Source of the DNA: TMED14 sp002378565
GTDB taxonomy: Bacteria > Bacteroidota > Bacteroidia > Flavobacteriales > Schleiferiaceae
Assembly: GCA_943846715.1 (NCBI GenBank)
Contig: OX044356.1
Span: forward strand, 1,178,001 to 1,242,000
Direction of reading: 5' to 3'
DNA length: 64,000 nt
Both the position numbers and the translations under genes were made by a program. The notes under the pieces were generated by a model. That model ran no database searches. It worked only from the letters and a program-made list of their open reading frames with translations, and was not told the DNA's origin. Shown here piece after piece: positions 17,132 to 26,434 of the stretch (position 1 is its first letter; the number at the start of each line of letters is the position of its first letter).

Positions 17132-17866
17132 ATGCTGCACATCGCCTACAAAGAATTCTGCTCCTTTTTCCAGTCGTCCACTGGGGCATTGATCTTGTCC
17201 ATCTACATGGGTTTCAATGGTGTGATTCTCTGGGTATTGGATGGGCCATTCAACTTGCTTGACAGCGGTTATGCTCAACTGGACGGACTGTTCATGCTCA
17301 GCCCTTGGCTTTTTCTATTGCTCATTCCAGGCATTGGCATGAAAATGGTCGCTGAAGAGAAACGTTCAGGAACCTTGGAGTGGCTTCTCACCAAACCCTT
17401 GACTGAATGGGATATTGTGCTAGGCAAATGGTTGGCTGGTTTGAGTCTCATCCGGCTCGCCTTGGTTCCAACAGCGGTTTATGTGATCACCGTGCAACAA
17501 ATGGGCAACCCCATTGGTAACATTGACCTGGGAAGCACGGCGGGGTCCTACCTAGGACTGCTGTTGCTTGGAGCGTCCTACCTCAGTGTGTCCATTTTTA
17601 TTAGCAGTTTAACAGACAATGCCATTGTGGCCTTGGTCATGTCATCCATGATTTGCCTCTTCATGTACACAGGGTTTGATCAAATAGCCGACATGATGCC
17701 AGTCAATAACCATGGGCTTTTCTGGCGTCAATTAGGCATCAGCGAGCATTACAGTTCTATCAGCCGCGGGGTGGTTGACTCCCGTGACATCATCTACTTT
17801 CTATGCCTTTGCGGCATCTTTTTAGCAGCATCTGTTACCGCCCTTAAACGAAGAAATTGGTCATGA
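17132..17866 (+). CDS. gldF: Gliding-associated ABC transporter permease GldF
   Basis: GldF is the inner-membrane permease of the GldAFG ABC transporter, found in gliding Flavobacteriia. The 244-residue protein has six hydrophobic segments. It opens MLHIAYKEFCSFFQSSTGAL and contains the family block MKMVAEEKRSGTLEWLLTKP (about residues 70-90), followed by WDIVLGKWLAGL. It ends with a membrane segment and LKRRNW. The gene overlaps gldG by 4 bp. The ATPase partner GldA is not in this window. A weak promoter (GAGATTTG at 17116-17123, with CTTG 19 bases before) may lie ahead of it. Confidence 0.93.
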   Translation: MLHIAYKEFCSFFQSSTGALILSIYMGFNGVILWVLDGPFNLLDSGYAQLDGLFMLSPWLFLLLIPGIGMKMVAEEKRSGTLEWLLTKPLTEWDIVLGKWLAGLSLIRLALVPTAVYVITVQQMGNPIGNIDLGSTAGSYLGLLLLGASYLSVSIFISSLTDNAIVALVMSSMICLFMYTGFDQIADMMPVNNHGLFWRQLGISEHYSSISRGVVDSRDIIYFLCLCGIFLAASVTALKRRNWS

Positions 17867-19593
17867 AACGCTCAGTGAAAGACATGCTACAGCTTCTTGG
17901 CATCGCAGGGGGCTTGTTCCTGCTTGCATGGCTAAGCCAATCTTGGTTTGTGAGATTTGACCTGACAGAAGATCAGCGATTCACCTTGTCTGACGCAACA
18001 ACGGCATTGGTTGAAGACATTGATGAGCCCTTGCTCTTTGTCATCTACCTCGACGGCGATCTCCCTTCAGGATTTGAACGCCTTAAAGCTGAGACCAAGC
18101 GCATGCTTGAGGAATTCCAAGTCTTGAATTCCAACGTGCAAATACGCTTTGAAAACCCGTCCGACAACCCCGACCCACAAACCAGAAGGGACACCTATAC
18201 CCAATTGAGGAATCAAGGCCTGGCAGCTATTCAGATTGAAATTGAGCAAGTGGATGGTGTTCGGAAACAGCAAATCTTCCCCGGCGCCATGGCCAGCCAC
18301 AAAGGCAGAATCTGGCCAGTTCAATTGTTGATTGAGCAATTTGCTACTGCACCAGAAACACAGATCAATGCCTCCATTCAAAACCTGGAGTATGTATTGG
18401 CGTCTGCTCTGCGTGGATTGACACAACCCTTGACCAAGCACATCGCCTTCATTGATGGTCACAATGGCTTGTCCGAGATGGAAACCGCTTCCTTGGAATC
18501 AGTCCTTGAACGCAGCTACCAGGTCAGCCATTTCAACCTAAGGGAGTACCCTGTAGACAGCCTAACGGGTGGGATTTCCTTGGACTTGCAGATGCGACAA
18601 CTCAACGCCTACGATTTGATCATCCTGGCAAAGCCTCGATCAACGTTCTCTGATTTGGACTTGTGGTTATTGGATCAATACCTCATGCGCAATGGCCGGG
18701 CCATCTTCCTGGTTGAAGCCGTTCATGCAGAACTTGATTCCTTGTCATTTGCTCCTGAGTTTCTAGCCTACCCCATTTTGGATGCCACGGGACTTGACGC
18801 ACCCTTGTTCACTTATGGTGTTCGGGTGAATACCGCCTTGTTGCAGGATTTGGTTTGTGCTGGCATACCCAGTGATGTTTCACGCAAGACCCTCAGACCA
18901 TGGGCTTATTTTCCTTTGTTCTTGCCACAGGTTGAGCACCCCATTGCGAAAAACCTCAATGCCATTCGCATGGAATTTCCAACCACATTGGATACCATTG
19001 CTGTACCTGGCGTGAAGAAAACCGCCCTGTTGTTGTCATCGCCTTACGCAAAGCGCCAACCAACACCTGGCAAGGTGAGCCTTGCCACACTTTTCAATGA
19101 GCCGGATCGTTCGCGATTCCAAGAGTCCGCATTGCCTACAGCCATGTTGCTGGAAGGTGCTTTGCCCTCATTCTACGCCAACCGGATCACACCGATCACC
19201 TCCCTTGGCGCTGCACCTGATGTGGCACGTGATGCCAAACTGCTTGTTGTTGCCGATGGCGACTTCATCAAGAACCAACGCAACCTAGTAATTCCTGACA
19301 TCCCACGGGGCCTGCCATTGCCATTGGGCTTTGATCAATTCTCCAGGCAGCAGTTTGGCAACCAAGATTTCATGCTCAATGCCGTGGATTACCTGCTTGA
19401 AGGGGGTGGATTGATTGATGTACGCGGGAGGGATATTGTCATGCGCCTGATGGATCAGCAGCGCATTCAAGCCAACAGAGACCTGTTAACATGGGGCAAT
19501 GCCCTCCTCCCTGTGCTCATTGTTCTACTGTTAACCAGGTTATACCAGTGGCGCCACCGACGACGTTCACATCAACACCATACTCCATCATGA
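17863..19593 (+). CDS. gldG: Gliding-associated protein GldG
   Basis: GldG is the partner of GldF and carries a large periplasmic domain of the ABC-2-associated type (PF09822). The 576-residue product has an N-terminal membrane anchor (about 10-28), the block VRFDLTEDQRFTLSDATTAL, a long soluble domain with VVADGDFIKNQRN near residue 465, and a C-terminal membrane segment (ALLPVLIVLLLTRLYQW) followed by a basic His-rich tail. The ATG at 17863 overlaps the gldF stop and is preferred over a TTG two codons earlier. The next gene begins in its stop codon. Confidence 0.93.
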   Translation: MKRSVKDMLQLLGIAGGLFLLAWLSQSWFVRFDLTEDQRFTLSDATTALVEDIDEPLLFVIYLDGDLPSGFERLKAETKRMLEEFQVLNSNVQIRFENPSDNPDPQTRRDTYTQLRNQGLAAIQIEIEQVDGVRKQQIFPGAMASHKGRIWPVQLLIEQFATAPETQINASIQNLEYVLASALRGLTQPLTKHIAFIDGHNGLSEMETASLESVLERSYQVSHFNLREYPVDSLTGGISLDLQMRQLNAYDLIILAKPRSTFSDLDLWLLDQYLMRNGRAIFLVEAVHAELDSLSFAPEFLAYPILDATGLDAPLFTYGVRVNTALLQDLVCAGIPSDVSRKTLRPWAYFPLFLPQVEHPIAKNLNAIRMEFPTTLDTIAVPGVKKTALLLSSPYAKRQPTPGKVSLATLFNEPDRSRFQESALPTAMLLEGALPSFYANRITPITSLGAAPDVARDAKLLVVADGDFIKNQRNLVIPDIPRGLPLPLGFDQFSRQQFGNQDFMLNAVDYLLEGGGLIDVRGRDIVMRLMDQQRIQANRDLLTWGNALLPVLIVLLLTRLYQWRHRRRSHQHHTPS

Positions 19594-20582
19594 CTTCTTA
19601 CTGGAAGCCCATTGCCCTGTCTATAACCCTTATCGCCGTCATCCTTTGGTGGCTGTTCCCATCAGCCAATGATGGCTTGTACGATGAGGGCATGCACAAC
19701 TTTGCCATTGAAGACACCTCAGCCATCACCTCAATCATGATTTGGGACCGCAGCCCTGACACCGTCATTTTAAGCAAACATGGACAAAAATGGGAGGTCA
19801 ATGGACTATACCCGGCAAGAAAAGGTGCCGTTGATGAGATCCTGGAAACCCTGTACCGAATTCGCTTGAGAAGCATCCCTCAACAAGCAGCCGTCAAAAA
19901 TATCCTCACACAATTGGCCGTGCATGGCAAGCAGGTAACGATCTATGCCGGCGATCAGGTAGTCAAGCAATTTCAAGTTGGGTCCGAGACCATGGACATG
20001 CTAGGTACTTATATGTTGATGCAAGGCTACAGCCAACCAGTAGCCACCCACATTCCTGGATTCAATGGCTTCCTCAGCAGCCGTTTCTTTTTGCGAGAAG
20101 ACCTCTGGCGCAGCCGGAACCTCTTCCCCCATTCATCAGCCATTGTTGGGATGTCCATCTTGTACAGCGAGAACCCACAAGGGTCTTTTTCAATGAATGA
20201 CCAAAAGCAATTCACCACCATCTCAGGGTTAAGCATGATCAATGGAATGGCTTCTCAAGCCATGGTGAAGGCCATCCAGTCCGCCAAGTATGAAGGCATG
20301 ATCATTCCCTCAGATAAGGTCTGGAACAAGCTTGACTCGATAGGTAAAACAAGGCCAGCCATCTTGATTGAGGTGTCATACGGCGATGGAAGTCAAGCCA
20401 GTATGTCTTGCTACCACGTGCCTGGCGGAGAAGATATCATAGCTGCTGATGGGACAATACTTGAGCATGATCCCGACCGTTTTTATGCCCTGCTAAGCGA
20501 TGGAAGGTCAGCCTTGGTGCAGCGTTATGGCCTTCAACACTTGTTGAAAACTTCCCTTGATTTAGGCTTTCCCATGCAGTAA
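19590..20582 (+). CDS. DUF4340 domain protein
   Basis: This is a 330-residue protein with one N-terminal membrane segment (ALSITLIAVILWWLF) and an extracytoplasmic DUF4340 domain. It shows the family pattern ILSKHGQKWEVNGLYPARKG, then LRSIPQQAAVKNIL and a DLWRSRNLF-like block. DUF4340 genes commonly sit behind GldG-like ABC-transporter genes in many phyla, so it is probably an accessory part of the GldFG exporter; this is context inference. The ATG at 19590 overlaps the gldG stop by 4 bp (ATGA). The frame stays open upstream but only inside gldG. Confidence 0.82.
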   Translation: MTSYWKPIALSITLIAVILWWLFPSANDGLYDEGMHNFAIEDTSAITSIMIWDRSPDTVILSKHGQKWEVNGLYPARKGAVDEILETLYRIRLRSIPQQAAVKNILTQLAVHGKQVTIYAGDQVVKQFQVGSETMDMLGTYMLMQGYSQPVATHIPGFNGFLSSRFFLREDLWRSRNLFPHSSAIVGMSILYSENPQGSFSMNDQKQFTTISGLSMINGMASQAMVKAIQSAKYEGMIIPSDKVWNKLDSIGKTRPAILIEVSYGDGSQASMSCYHVPGGEDIIAADGTILEHDPDRFYALLSDGRSALVQRYGLQHLLKTSLDLGFPMQ

Positions 20583-20591
20583 TTTGCAGGC

Positions 20592-21713
20592 ATGAAGTTC
20601 ATCGCATCAAGTGGCCAGCTACTCAAGGCCTTACAAACAGTTGGAGGTGTCATCCAGACCAACAACACCCTACCCATCCTCGACCATTTCCTGTTGGAAT
20701 TGAGCCAAGGTCAATTGACCTTGACGGCCTCTGACTTGGAAACAACCATGACCACCACCTTGGATATTGAGACGGAGGGGGAAATCACCGCAGCCATTCC
20801 TGCTCGCATCCTGTTGGATACCGTTAAGAGCTTTCCTGAGCAGCCGTTGACATTCACCTTGAATCCCGACAAGCACAGCGTGGAGGTGAGTTCAGACTAC
20901 GGCAAATATGCCCTGTCCTACGTCGATGCAACTGAATACCCCAAGGCAGCTGCTCTCAGTGATGCCGCCTCAATCAGCATGCCAGCCAATGTCTTGACTT
21001 CAGCCTTGCACAAAACACTTTTCGCAGCGGGCAACGACGATTTGCGGCCGGTCATGAGCGGGGTGTTCTTCCAACTCACATCCGATGGATTGACTTTTGT
21101 GGCAACGGATGCACACAAGCTGGTTCGCTATGTGCGGACTGATATCAAAGCTTCAAACACATCTGAGCTCATCATTCCAAAGAAGCCATTGAATCAACTC
21201 AAGGCAACCCTAGGGCAAGGTGATGACATCGTGACCATGCATGTGACGGAGCAAAATGCGCAGTTCAGCTATGGCAATGTGACCTTAATCTGCCGACTGA
21301 TTGATGGCAAGTACCCCAACTTTGAGGCCGTTATACCTAAGGACAACCCCAACAAACTCACAGTCGATCGTGGCACCTTGCTCAGTTCAGTTAAACGCGT
21401 CAGCTTGTTTGCCAACAAAACCACCCACCAGATTCGGTTCAAGATCACTGGCAATGAACTGACCATTTCTGCAGAAGACCCCGACTTTGCCAACAAGGCC
21501 CATGAGCGCCTCACTTGCCAATACGATGGATCAGACATGGAAATTGGTTTCAATAGCAGATTCATTGTGGAAATGCTGAATAATTTAACTAGCGATGACG
21601 TGGTCATGGAGCTCTCAGCACCCAACCGTGCAGGGCTTCTGTTCCCTGAAAGCGGACTGGAGGATGGTGAGTCCATCCTCATGCTGGTCATGCCTGTCAT
21701 GCTCAATCAATGA
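20592..21713 (+). CDS. dnaN: DNA polymerase III beta sliding clamp
   Basis: DnaN is the ring-shaped clamp that tethers DNA polymerase to DNA. The 373-residue protein has the three clamp domains: the start MKFIASSGQLLKALQTVGGV, the middle GVFFQLTSDGLTFVATDAHKL and the end VMELSAPNRAGLLF, closing LMLVMPVML. It starts 9 bp after the DUF4340 gene. A strong hairpin terminator follows within 10 bp, so it closes the gldF-gldG operon. The sequence is normal in all respects. Confidence 0.98.
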   Translation: MKFIASSGQLLKALQTVGGVIQTNNTLPILDHFLLELSQGQLTLTASDLETTMTTTLDIETEGEITAAIPARILLDTVKSFPEQPLTFTLNPDKHSVEVSSDYGKYALSYVDATEYPKAAALSDAASISMPANVLTSALHKTLFAAGNDDLRPVMSGVFFQLTSDGLTFVATDAHKLVRYVRTDIKASNTSELIIPKKPLNQLKATLGQGDDIVTMHVTEQNAQFSYGNVTLICRLIDGKYPNFEAVIPKDNPNKLTVDRGTLLSSVKRVSLFANKTTHQIRFKITGNELTISAEDPDFANKAHERLTCQYDGSDMEIGFNSRFIVEMLNNLTSDDVVMELSAPNRAGLLFPESGLEDGESILMLVMPVMLNQ

Positions 21714-21719
21714 CCCTCT

Positions 21720-21745
21720 AGGCCACTGCATGTGGCCTTTTTTTT
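21720..21745 (+). terminator. Intrinsic terminator after dnaN
   Basis: A GGCCAC/GTGGCC stem (extended by an A-T pair) with loop TGCAT is followed by eight T residues. It lies 7 bp after the dnaN stop and before pruA. Confidence 0.9.
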
Positions 21746-21765
21746 ACACCTCAATTACTCACACC

Positions 21766-23391
21766 ATGGCCAACGGATTTTTTCGCCCCCCCTACCCTGA
21801 AAACGAAGCAATCAACGACTACGCTCCTGGTTGCCCTATTCGTGAAGACATATTATCAACCTATGAAGACATGCTCAAAGGCCATGTGGACATCCCCATG
21901 TTCATTGGCGGCAAGGAGGTTCGAACCAATGAGTTAAGGGATTGCCGTCCACCTCATGATCACAAGAAAGTGATCGGGCAATACCATTGGGGTACTGGAC
22001 AGCATGCAAGCGATGCCATCGATGCCGCACTGAGCGCACACAAAGCTTGGGCAGCGATGCCATGGACAGAGCGCGCTGCCATTTTCTTGCGTGCAGCAGA
22101 CATGGTTTCTGGTCCATACCGAGCAAAAATCAATGCAGCCACCATGTTGGCTCAATCCAAAACCTTATTCCAAGCTGAAATTGATGCTGCTTGTGAGTTT
22201 GCCGACTTTTTGCGCTTCAATGTGCAGTACATGACTGACATCTATGAGACGCAGCCTGACAGCTCAGCCGGTGTATGGAATCGCGTGGAGTACAGGCCCT
22301 TGGAAGGATTTGTCTTTGCATTGACACCCTTCAACTTCACAGCCATTGCAGGCAACTTGCCAGCGGCTCCTGCCTTGATGGGCAATGTGGTTGTTTGGAA
22401 GCCTTCTGATAGCCAAATCTATTCTGCTTGGGTTGTGATGGAAATATTCCGCAAAGCTGGCATGCCTGCTGGCGTGATCAATTTGATTTACGCAGATGGC
22501 CCTGAGGTGGGCGATGTTGTGTTCAAGCACCCCGACTTTGCAGGCTTGCATTTCACTGGGTCAACCGGCGTTTTCAAGCACCTTTGGAAGGAAATTGGTC
22601 AAAACATTGACCGTTACAAATCCTACCCTCGGATCGTAGGTGAGACTGGCGGCAAGGATTTCATCGTTGCGCACCACAGTGCTGATGCCACTGAGCTAGC
22701 TACCGCTTTGAGCCGTGGCGCCTTTGAATTCCAAGGGCAAAAATGCTCTGCCGTTTCTCGGGCATACATTCCTGAGAGCTTATGGCCTGAAGTGAAAAAG
22801 CAATTGCTTGACAACATCCAAGACTTCAAGATGGGGAGCCCTGGTGATCCCAAGAATTTCATGACTGCTGTGATTGACGAGCGTTCCTTTGATAAAATTG
22901 CTGCCTTCATTGATGACAGCAAACAGCAAGATGATGCAGACATCCTAACTGGCGGGTCCTATGACAAGTCCAAAGGCTACTTCATCGATCCTGTCGTGGT
23001 TCACACAAGCAATCCACATTTCAGAACCATGTGCGAAGAAATCTTTGGCCCATTCCTCACCATTCACACCTACCCAGATGCAGATTGGACCAAGACGTTG
23101 GCATTGGTTGACTCAACCAGCCAGTACGCCCTGACAGGTGCGGTCTTCTCATTGGATCGTTACGCCATCAATGAAGCCTTGGAGGCCTTGACATTTTCTG
23201 CTGGCAATTTCTACATCAACGACAAGCCATCAGGTGCAGTGGTTGGCCAACAGCCATTTGGCGGAGGCAGAGGATCTGGCACCAACGACAAGGCGGGATC
23301 TGCACAAAACCTGCTTCGATGGGTTTCTCCTCGAACCATCAAGGAAACCTTGCTCCCTGCAAAATCCTACCCCTACCCTTACATGGACTGA
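21766..23391 (+). CDS. pruA: L-glutamate gamma-semialdehyde dehydrogenase
   Basis: This enzyme oxidises glutamate semialdehyde (P5C) to glutamate with NAD, the last step of proline breakdown. The 541-residue stand-alone form begins MANGFFRPPYPENEAINDYA. It has the NAD-binding block LTPFNFTAIAGNLPAAPALM, the general base Glu293 in VGETGGKD, the nucleophile Cys327 in FQGQKCSAVSRAY, and EIFGPFLTIHTYPD. It ends NLLRWVSPRTIKE. The ATG at 21766 is used because further upstream the frame only runs through dnaN and its terminator. It is flanked by terminators, so it is a single-gene unit. Confidence 0.97.
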   Translation: MANGFFRPPYPENEAINDYAPGCPIREDILSTYEDMLKGHVDIPMFIGGKEVRTNELRDCRPPHDHKKVIGQYHWGTGQHASDAIDAALSAHKAWAAMPWTERAAIFLRAADMVSGPYRAKINAATMLAQSKTLFQAEIDAACEFADFLRFNVQYMTDIYETQPDSSAGVWNRVEYRPLEGFVFALTPFNFTAIAGNLPAAPALMGNVVVWKPSDSQIYSAWVVMEIFRKAGMPAGVINLIYADGPEVGDVVFKHPDFAGLHFTGSTGVFKHLWKEIGQNIDRYKSYPRIVGETGGKDFIVAHHSADATELATALSRGAFEFQGQKCSAVSRAYIPESLWPEVKKQLLDNIQDFKMGSPGDPKNFMTAVIDERSFDKIAAFIDDSKQQDDADILTGGSYDKSKGYFIDPVVVHTSNPHFRTMCEEIFGPFLTIHTYPDADWTKTLALVDSTSQYALTGAVFSLDRYAINEALEALTFSAGNFYINDKPSGAVVGQQPFGGGRGSGTNDKAGSAQNLLRWVSPRTIKETLLPAKSYPYPYMD

Positions 23392-23394
23392 ACG

Positions 23395-23426
23395 AAAAAA
23401 CCCGCAGATCGCTCTGCGGGTTTTTT
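23395..23426. terminator. Bidirectional terminator between pruA and rsmG
   Basis: An 8-bp perfect stem (CCCGCAGA/TCTGCGGG) with loop TCGC is preceded by six A and followed by six T residues. It can therefore end transcription of pruA on the plus strand and rsmG on the minus strand. Confidence 0.93.
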
Positions 23427-23483
23427 CATGACTTGTTTGCTGGTGACGATGGTTGTTTAAGCCATTTCAAAAGCATTCTGTGA

Positions 23484-24140
23484 TCAGGGCATGACTATTT
23501 CGGGTCTTGCGCTGTCTTCAGCTTGGTGATGCAAGGTCACAATGCACTTGGTTTCGTAAAATTCCGATCCCTTCATCCATTGCTTCAGTTCTTGGACTTC
23601 AGCGTCCAAGCCCTTGAGCTCTGATTTCAAACGACCACCCTTGAGGGCATAAATCGGTCCACCCTCTACAACTTGACCTCTCGTCCATGTCAAAAGCTGG
23701 CTTGCTGGTGCCACCGCGCGGGTGACAATGGCATCCCAAGGGCCTTTGAGCTTCTCAATGCGACCGTGGTAAGCACTGATATTTGGTATGGCCATCGCTT
23801 CAGAAACTGCTTGAACCACACGGATCTTTTTCGCCATGGAGTCGTTCAGTGTCCATTGTACGCTGGGAAATGCAATAGCCAGAGGAATGCCCGGGAAACC
23901 ACCGCCCGTACCCAAGTCTAGGATATTCATGTCAGGCTGAAAGTCAGCTGCCAGGCCTAAGGTAAGTGAATGGAAGATGTGTCGCTCCCATAACAGTTCC
24001 ATGTCCTTTCTCGAAATCACATTGATGCGAGAATTCCATTCCTTGTAAAGGTCAGGTAAGCGTTGAAGTTGCTCAATGGCTTCTTTCGTCAGAAAGGGGA
24101 AGCGCTTGAAGTCTTTTGCAGTGGGAGGCTTGATTGTCAT
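23484..24140 (-). CDS. rsmG: 16S rRNA (guanine527-N7)-methyltransferase
   Basis: RsmG (GidB) methylates N7 of G527 in 16S rRNA using SAM. The 218-residue protein shows LYKEWNSRINVISRKD, the WERHIFHSLTLG motif, the SAM-binding loop LDLGTGGGFPGIPLAIAFP (named in part) and VTRAVAPASQLLTW. The ATG at 24140 (MTIKPPTAKDF) is chosen because an upstream ATG at 24203 would overlap the preceding gene by 67 bp. At 24140 the overlap is the usual 4 bp. Confidence 0.95.
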   Translation of the reverse strand: MTIKPPTAKDFKRFPFLTKEAIEQLQRLPDLYKEWNSRINVISRKDMELLWERHIFHSLTLGLAADFQPDMNILDLGTGGGFPGIPLAIAFPSVQWTLNDSMAKKIRVVQAVSEAMAIPNISAYHGRIEKLKGPWDAIVTRAVAPASQLLTWTRGQVVEGGPIYALKGGRLKSELKGLDAEVQELKQWMKGSEFYETKCIVTLHHQAEDSARPEIVMP

Positions 24141-25264
24141 GATCGTCGTATTCGCAACAAGGTTTTGATCCAGTATAAGGGGCTCAATAAGCCCATGGTC
24201 CATGAATGATCACTTGCACACCAAATCATGCTCAATGTGTAAGCGTTTAACAATGGCAAGATGGTAAGAGATCCGCTAATGAGCAAAAAACGATCAATTG
24301 GGCCCTGAAACCCTACGTCATAAAGAGGTTTCGCAATCAATAGGGTCCATAAAAGCAGGTGAATTGCCTGCAAAATTCCTGCAATTTTAAGGCCATTTCG
24401 CTCTTTCCACTTCCTGTGCTTGTGAACACGCACATCCATAGGCAGTTCAAATCGCGGCAATAAGGCCATATTTTTAGCTAAAACTGGCCTGACTTGGCCC
24501 AGTTTCGCTAGATCATTCATCAAGAATTCAATGGTTCCTCCATCGAGATGCATGTGGGACAAAAAGCCCTTGACCTGAAAAAAGGATTTGACATCAATAG
24601 CAAAGGCACTCGCCTTAAGTCCGGTTGCACGGCCAGCGTTCACTTGACGTCTGGCTGCATGCAGGTGCTCCATGGCATGCTCAAATTGTAACCAAAGTCC
24701 ACCCAGTGACTGTGACCATGTCCAAGAGGCCAATACACGACCACCCAGAGGTTCCATCATCGTTGACAGCCATTGATTCAACTGCTCGGGTGGTTGGAAT
24801 TGCAGATTCACACAGACAGCATAGCGGGTGGTACAAGCTTTGAACCCAAGGGTGTAGGCTAGCTTACTGCTGTCCTGAAATCGCACCGATGGCGGGACAT
24901 GAACAGCATGCATGTGAGGGTAAGCTTTGATCAACTGATCCAAGGCTTGTCTCGTTTGACCCTGGCTTTGGTCATCAACCACAATCACCGGGGTATTTTG
25001 GGTGTGTGGGTGTGATTGCAATGCCTCAATCCAAGGCTTCACATGATCAGCAGCATCCTTGCCAAGCAATACCAAGGTCATGTCAGAGGTCGGCGTAAGG
25101 GTATTCTGTCGCCATGATGGCCATAAAGCGATGATAGATTTGAATTGGGCACGCAAGAGAGCCAATGTTATCACACTGAAAAACAGCCATGTAGCATACA
25201 TGACATTCAAACCCTTCAAGCATTCCCAGCACATTTCCATCTGAGCAAAAGTAGTCAAGGTCAT
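24137..25264 (-). CDS. GT2-like glycosyltransferase with degraded catalytic motifs
   Basis: This 375-residue membrane protein has the layout of the family 2 glycosyltransferase that often sits next to rsmG in Flavobacteriia: an N-terminal membrane segment (about 20-40), a nucleotide-sugar domain with VIVVDDQSQG near residue 96, and two or three C-terminal membrane segments. The catalytic sites look damaged. Where the family has a metal-binding DxD motif, this protein has VNLQFQP (152-158). Where the family has a run of acidic residues (often DDD), it has LDGGTIEF (around 241). The frame is intact, so it may be a divergent or non-catalytic protein. The start is uncertain; 25264 is the longest, and 25201 (MYATWLFF) is possible. 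Confidence 0.65.
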   Translation of the reverse strand: MTLTTFAQMEMCWECLKGLNVMYATWLFFSVITLALLRAQFKSIIALWPSWRQNTLTPTSDMTLVLLGKDAADHVKPWIEALQSHPHTQNTPVIVVDDQSQGQTRQALDQLIKAYPHMHAVHVPPSVRFQDSSKLAYTLGFKACTTRYAVCVNLQFQPPEQLNQWLSTMMEPLGGRVLASWTWSQSLGGLWLQFEHAMEHLHAARRQVNAGRATGLKASAFAIDVKSFFQVKGFLSHMHLDGGTIEFLMNDLAKLGQVRPVLAKNMALLPRFELPMDVRVHKHRKWKERNGLKIAGILQAIHLLLWTLLIAKPLYDVGFQGPIDRFLLISGSLTILPLLNAYTLSMIWCASDHSWTMGLLSPLYWIKTLLRIRRS

Positions 25265-25281
25265 TCCGCTATTTTTACAAC

Positions 25282-26412
25282 ATGCAATTTGAACTCAAAG
25301 GCAAGGATCTCAAGAGCGCTGCACGTGCCGGCATCCTGCATACTGATCACGGTAAGGTGCCCACACCGATCTTCATGCCCGTAGGCACACAAGGATCAGT
25401 TAAAGGGGTGCATCCCCATGAGCTCAAGGATGACATCAAGGCACATATCGTTCTTGGCAACACCTACCACCTTTACCTAAGGCCAGGCATGGACATCATG
25501 GGACGTGCAGGCGGTCTGCATGCTTTTAGCACCTGGGATGGACCCTTGCTCACCGACAGCGGGGGCTTTCAAGTGCATTCGCTCAAACACATGCGTAAAA
25601 TCACAGAGGAAGGCGTCACCTTCAAGTCACACATCGATGGCAGTAAGCATGTATTCACACCAGAATTTGTGATGGATGTACAACGTCACATTGGTGCTGA
25701 CATCGCGATGGCATTTGATGAGTGCACCGACTACCCTTGTGAAAAAACCTATGCAAGAGAGGCCATGCATCGCACCCATCGGTGGTTGGACCGGAGCATG
25801 GCTGCATGGGAAGCATCTGAGCCGCTCTACGGCCACAATCAAGCCCTCTTTCCCATTGTGCAGGGCAGCACCTTCCCTGACCTTCGCAAGGAGTCCGCAG
25901 AAGTGGTTGCCAGCAAAGGTGCGTGGGGCAATGCCATTGGCGGACTGAGTGTGGGTGAGCCAGCTGAAGAAATGTATGCCATGACTGACTTAGTCTGCAG
26001 CATCCTGCCTGAAGACAAGCCTCGCTATTTGATGGGTGTAGGAACCCCTGCCAACATCCTTGAAAACATTGCCTTAGGCGTGGACATGTTCGATTGTGTC
26101 ATGCCAACACGGAATGCTCGCAATGGACAGATTTTCACCTCAATTGGCATCATCAATCTCCGGAATGCCAAATGGGCAAAGGACTTCAGTCCACTGGACC
26201 CGCATGGAGATGCCAGTGTCGACCAGCGTTACAGCAAGGCCTATGTCAGGCACCTTTTTCATGTGAATGAAGCGCTTGGCCGGCAGATCACCTCCATCCA
26301 CAATTTGCGTTTTTACCTCTGGCTTGTAGAGACAGCGAGAAAGCATATTTTGGCAGGGGACTTCAGGCAATGGAAAGACCGCATGGTTCCCCAACTTCAA
26401 ACCAAGCTGTAG
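25282..26412 (+). CDS. tgt: tRNA-guanine transglycosylase, zinc ligands absent
   Basis: Tgt exchanges guanine-34 of GUN tRNAs for the queuosine precursor preQ1. The 376-residue protein has MPVGTQGSVKGV, the catalytic Asp92 in LTDSGGFQVHSL, the nucleophile Asp271 in MFDCVMPTRNARNG, and GNAIGGLSVGEP. The three cysteines that bind zinc in the E. coli enzyme (within PECDCYTC) are missing. The matching stretch, near residues 304-318, reads LDPHGDASVDQRYSKAY and contains no Cys. I recall the same loss in other Bacteroidota. It is divergent from the GT2-like gene with a 17-bp gap. A queD-like gene lies elsewhere in the window (57268). Confidence 0.95.
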   Translation: MQFELKGKDLKSAARAGILHTDHGKVPTPIFMPVGTQGSVKGVHPHELKDDIKAHIVLGNTYHLYLRPGMDIMGRAGGLHAFSTWDGPLLTDSGGFQVHSLKHMRKITEEGVTFKSHIDGSKHVFTPEFVMDVQRHIGADIAMAFDECTDYPCEKTYAREAMHRTHRWLDRSMAAWEASEPLYGHNQALFPIVQGSTFPDLRKESAEVVASKGAWGNAIGGLSVGEPAEEMYAMTDLVCSILPEDKPRYLMGVGTPANILENIALGVDMFDCVMPTRNARNGQIFTSIGIINLRNAKWAKDFSPLDPHGDASVDQRYSKAYVRHLFHVNEALGRQITSIHNLRFYLWLVETARKHILAGDFRQWKDRMVPQLQTKL

Positions 26413-26434
26413 GCCACCCGACGGCAGATCACCC

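Noticed and set aside
21595..21765. N-terminal extension of pruA into dnaN
   Set aside because: The extra frame only reads through dnaN and its terminator; the family start matches the ATG at 21766.
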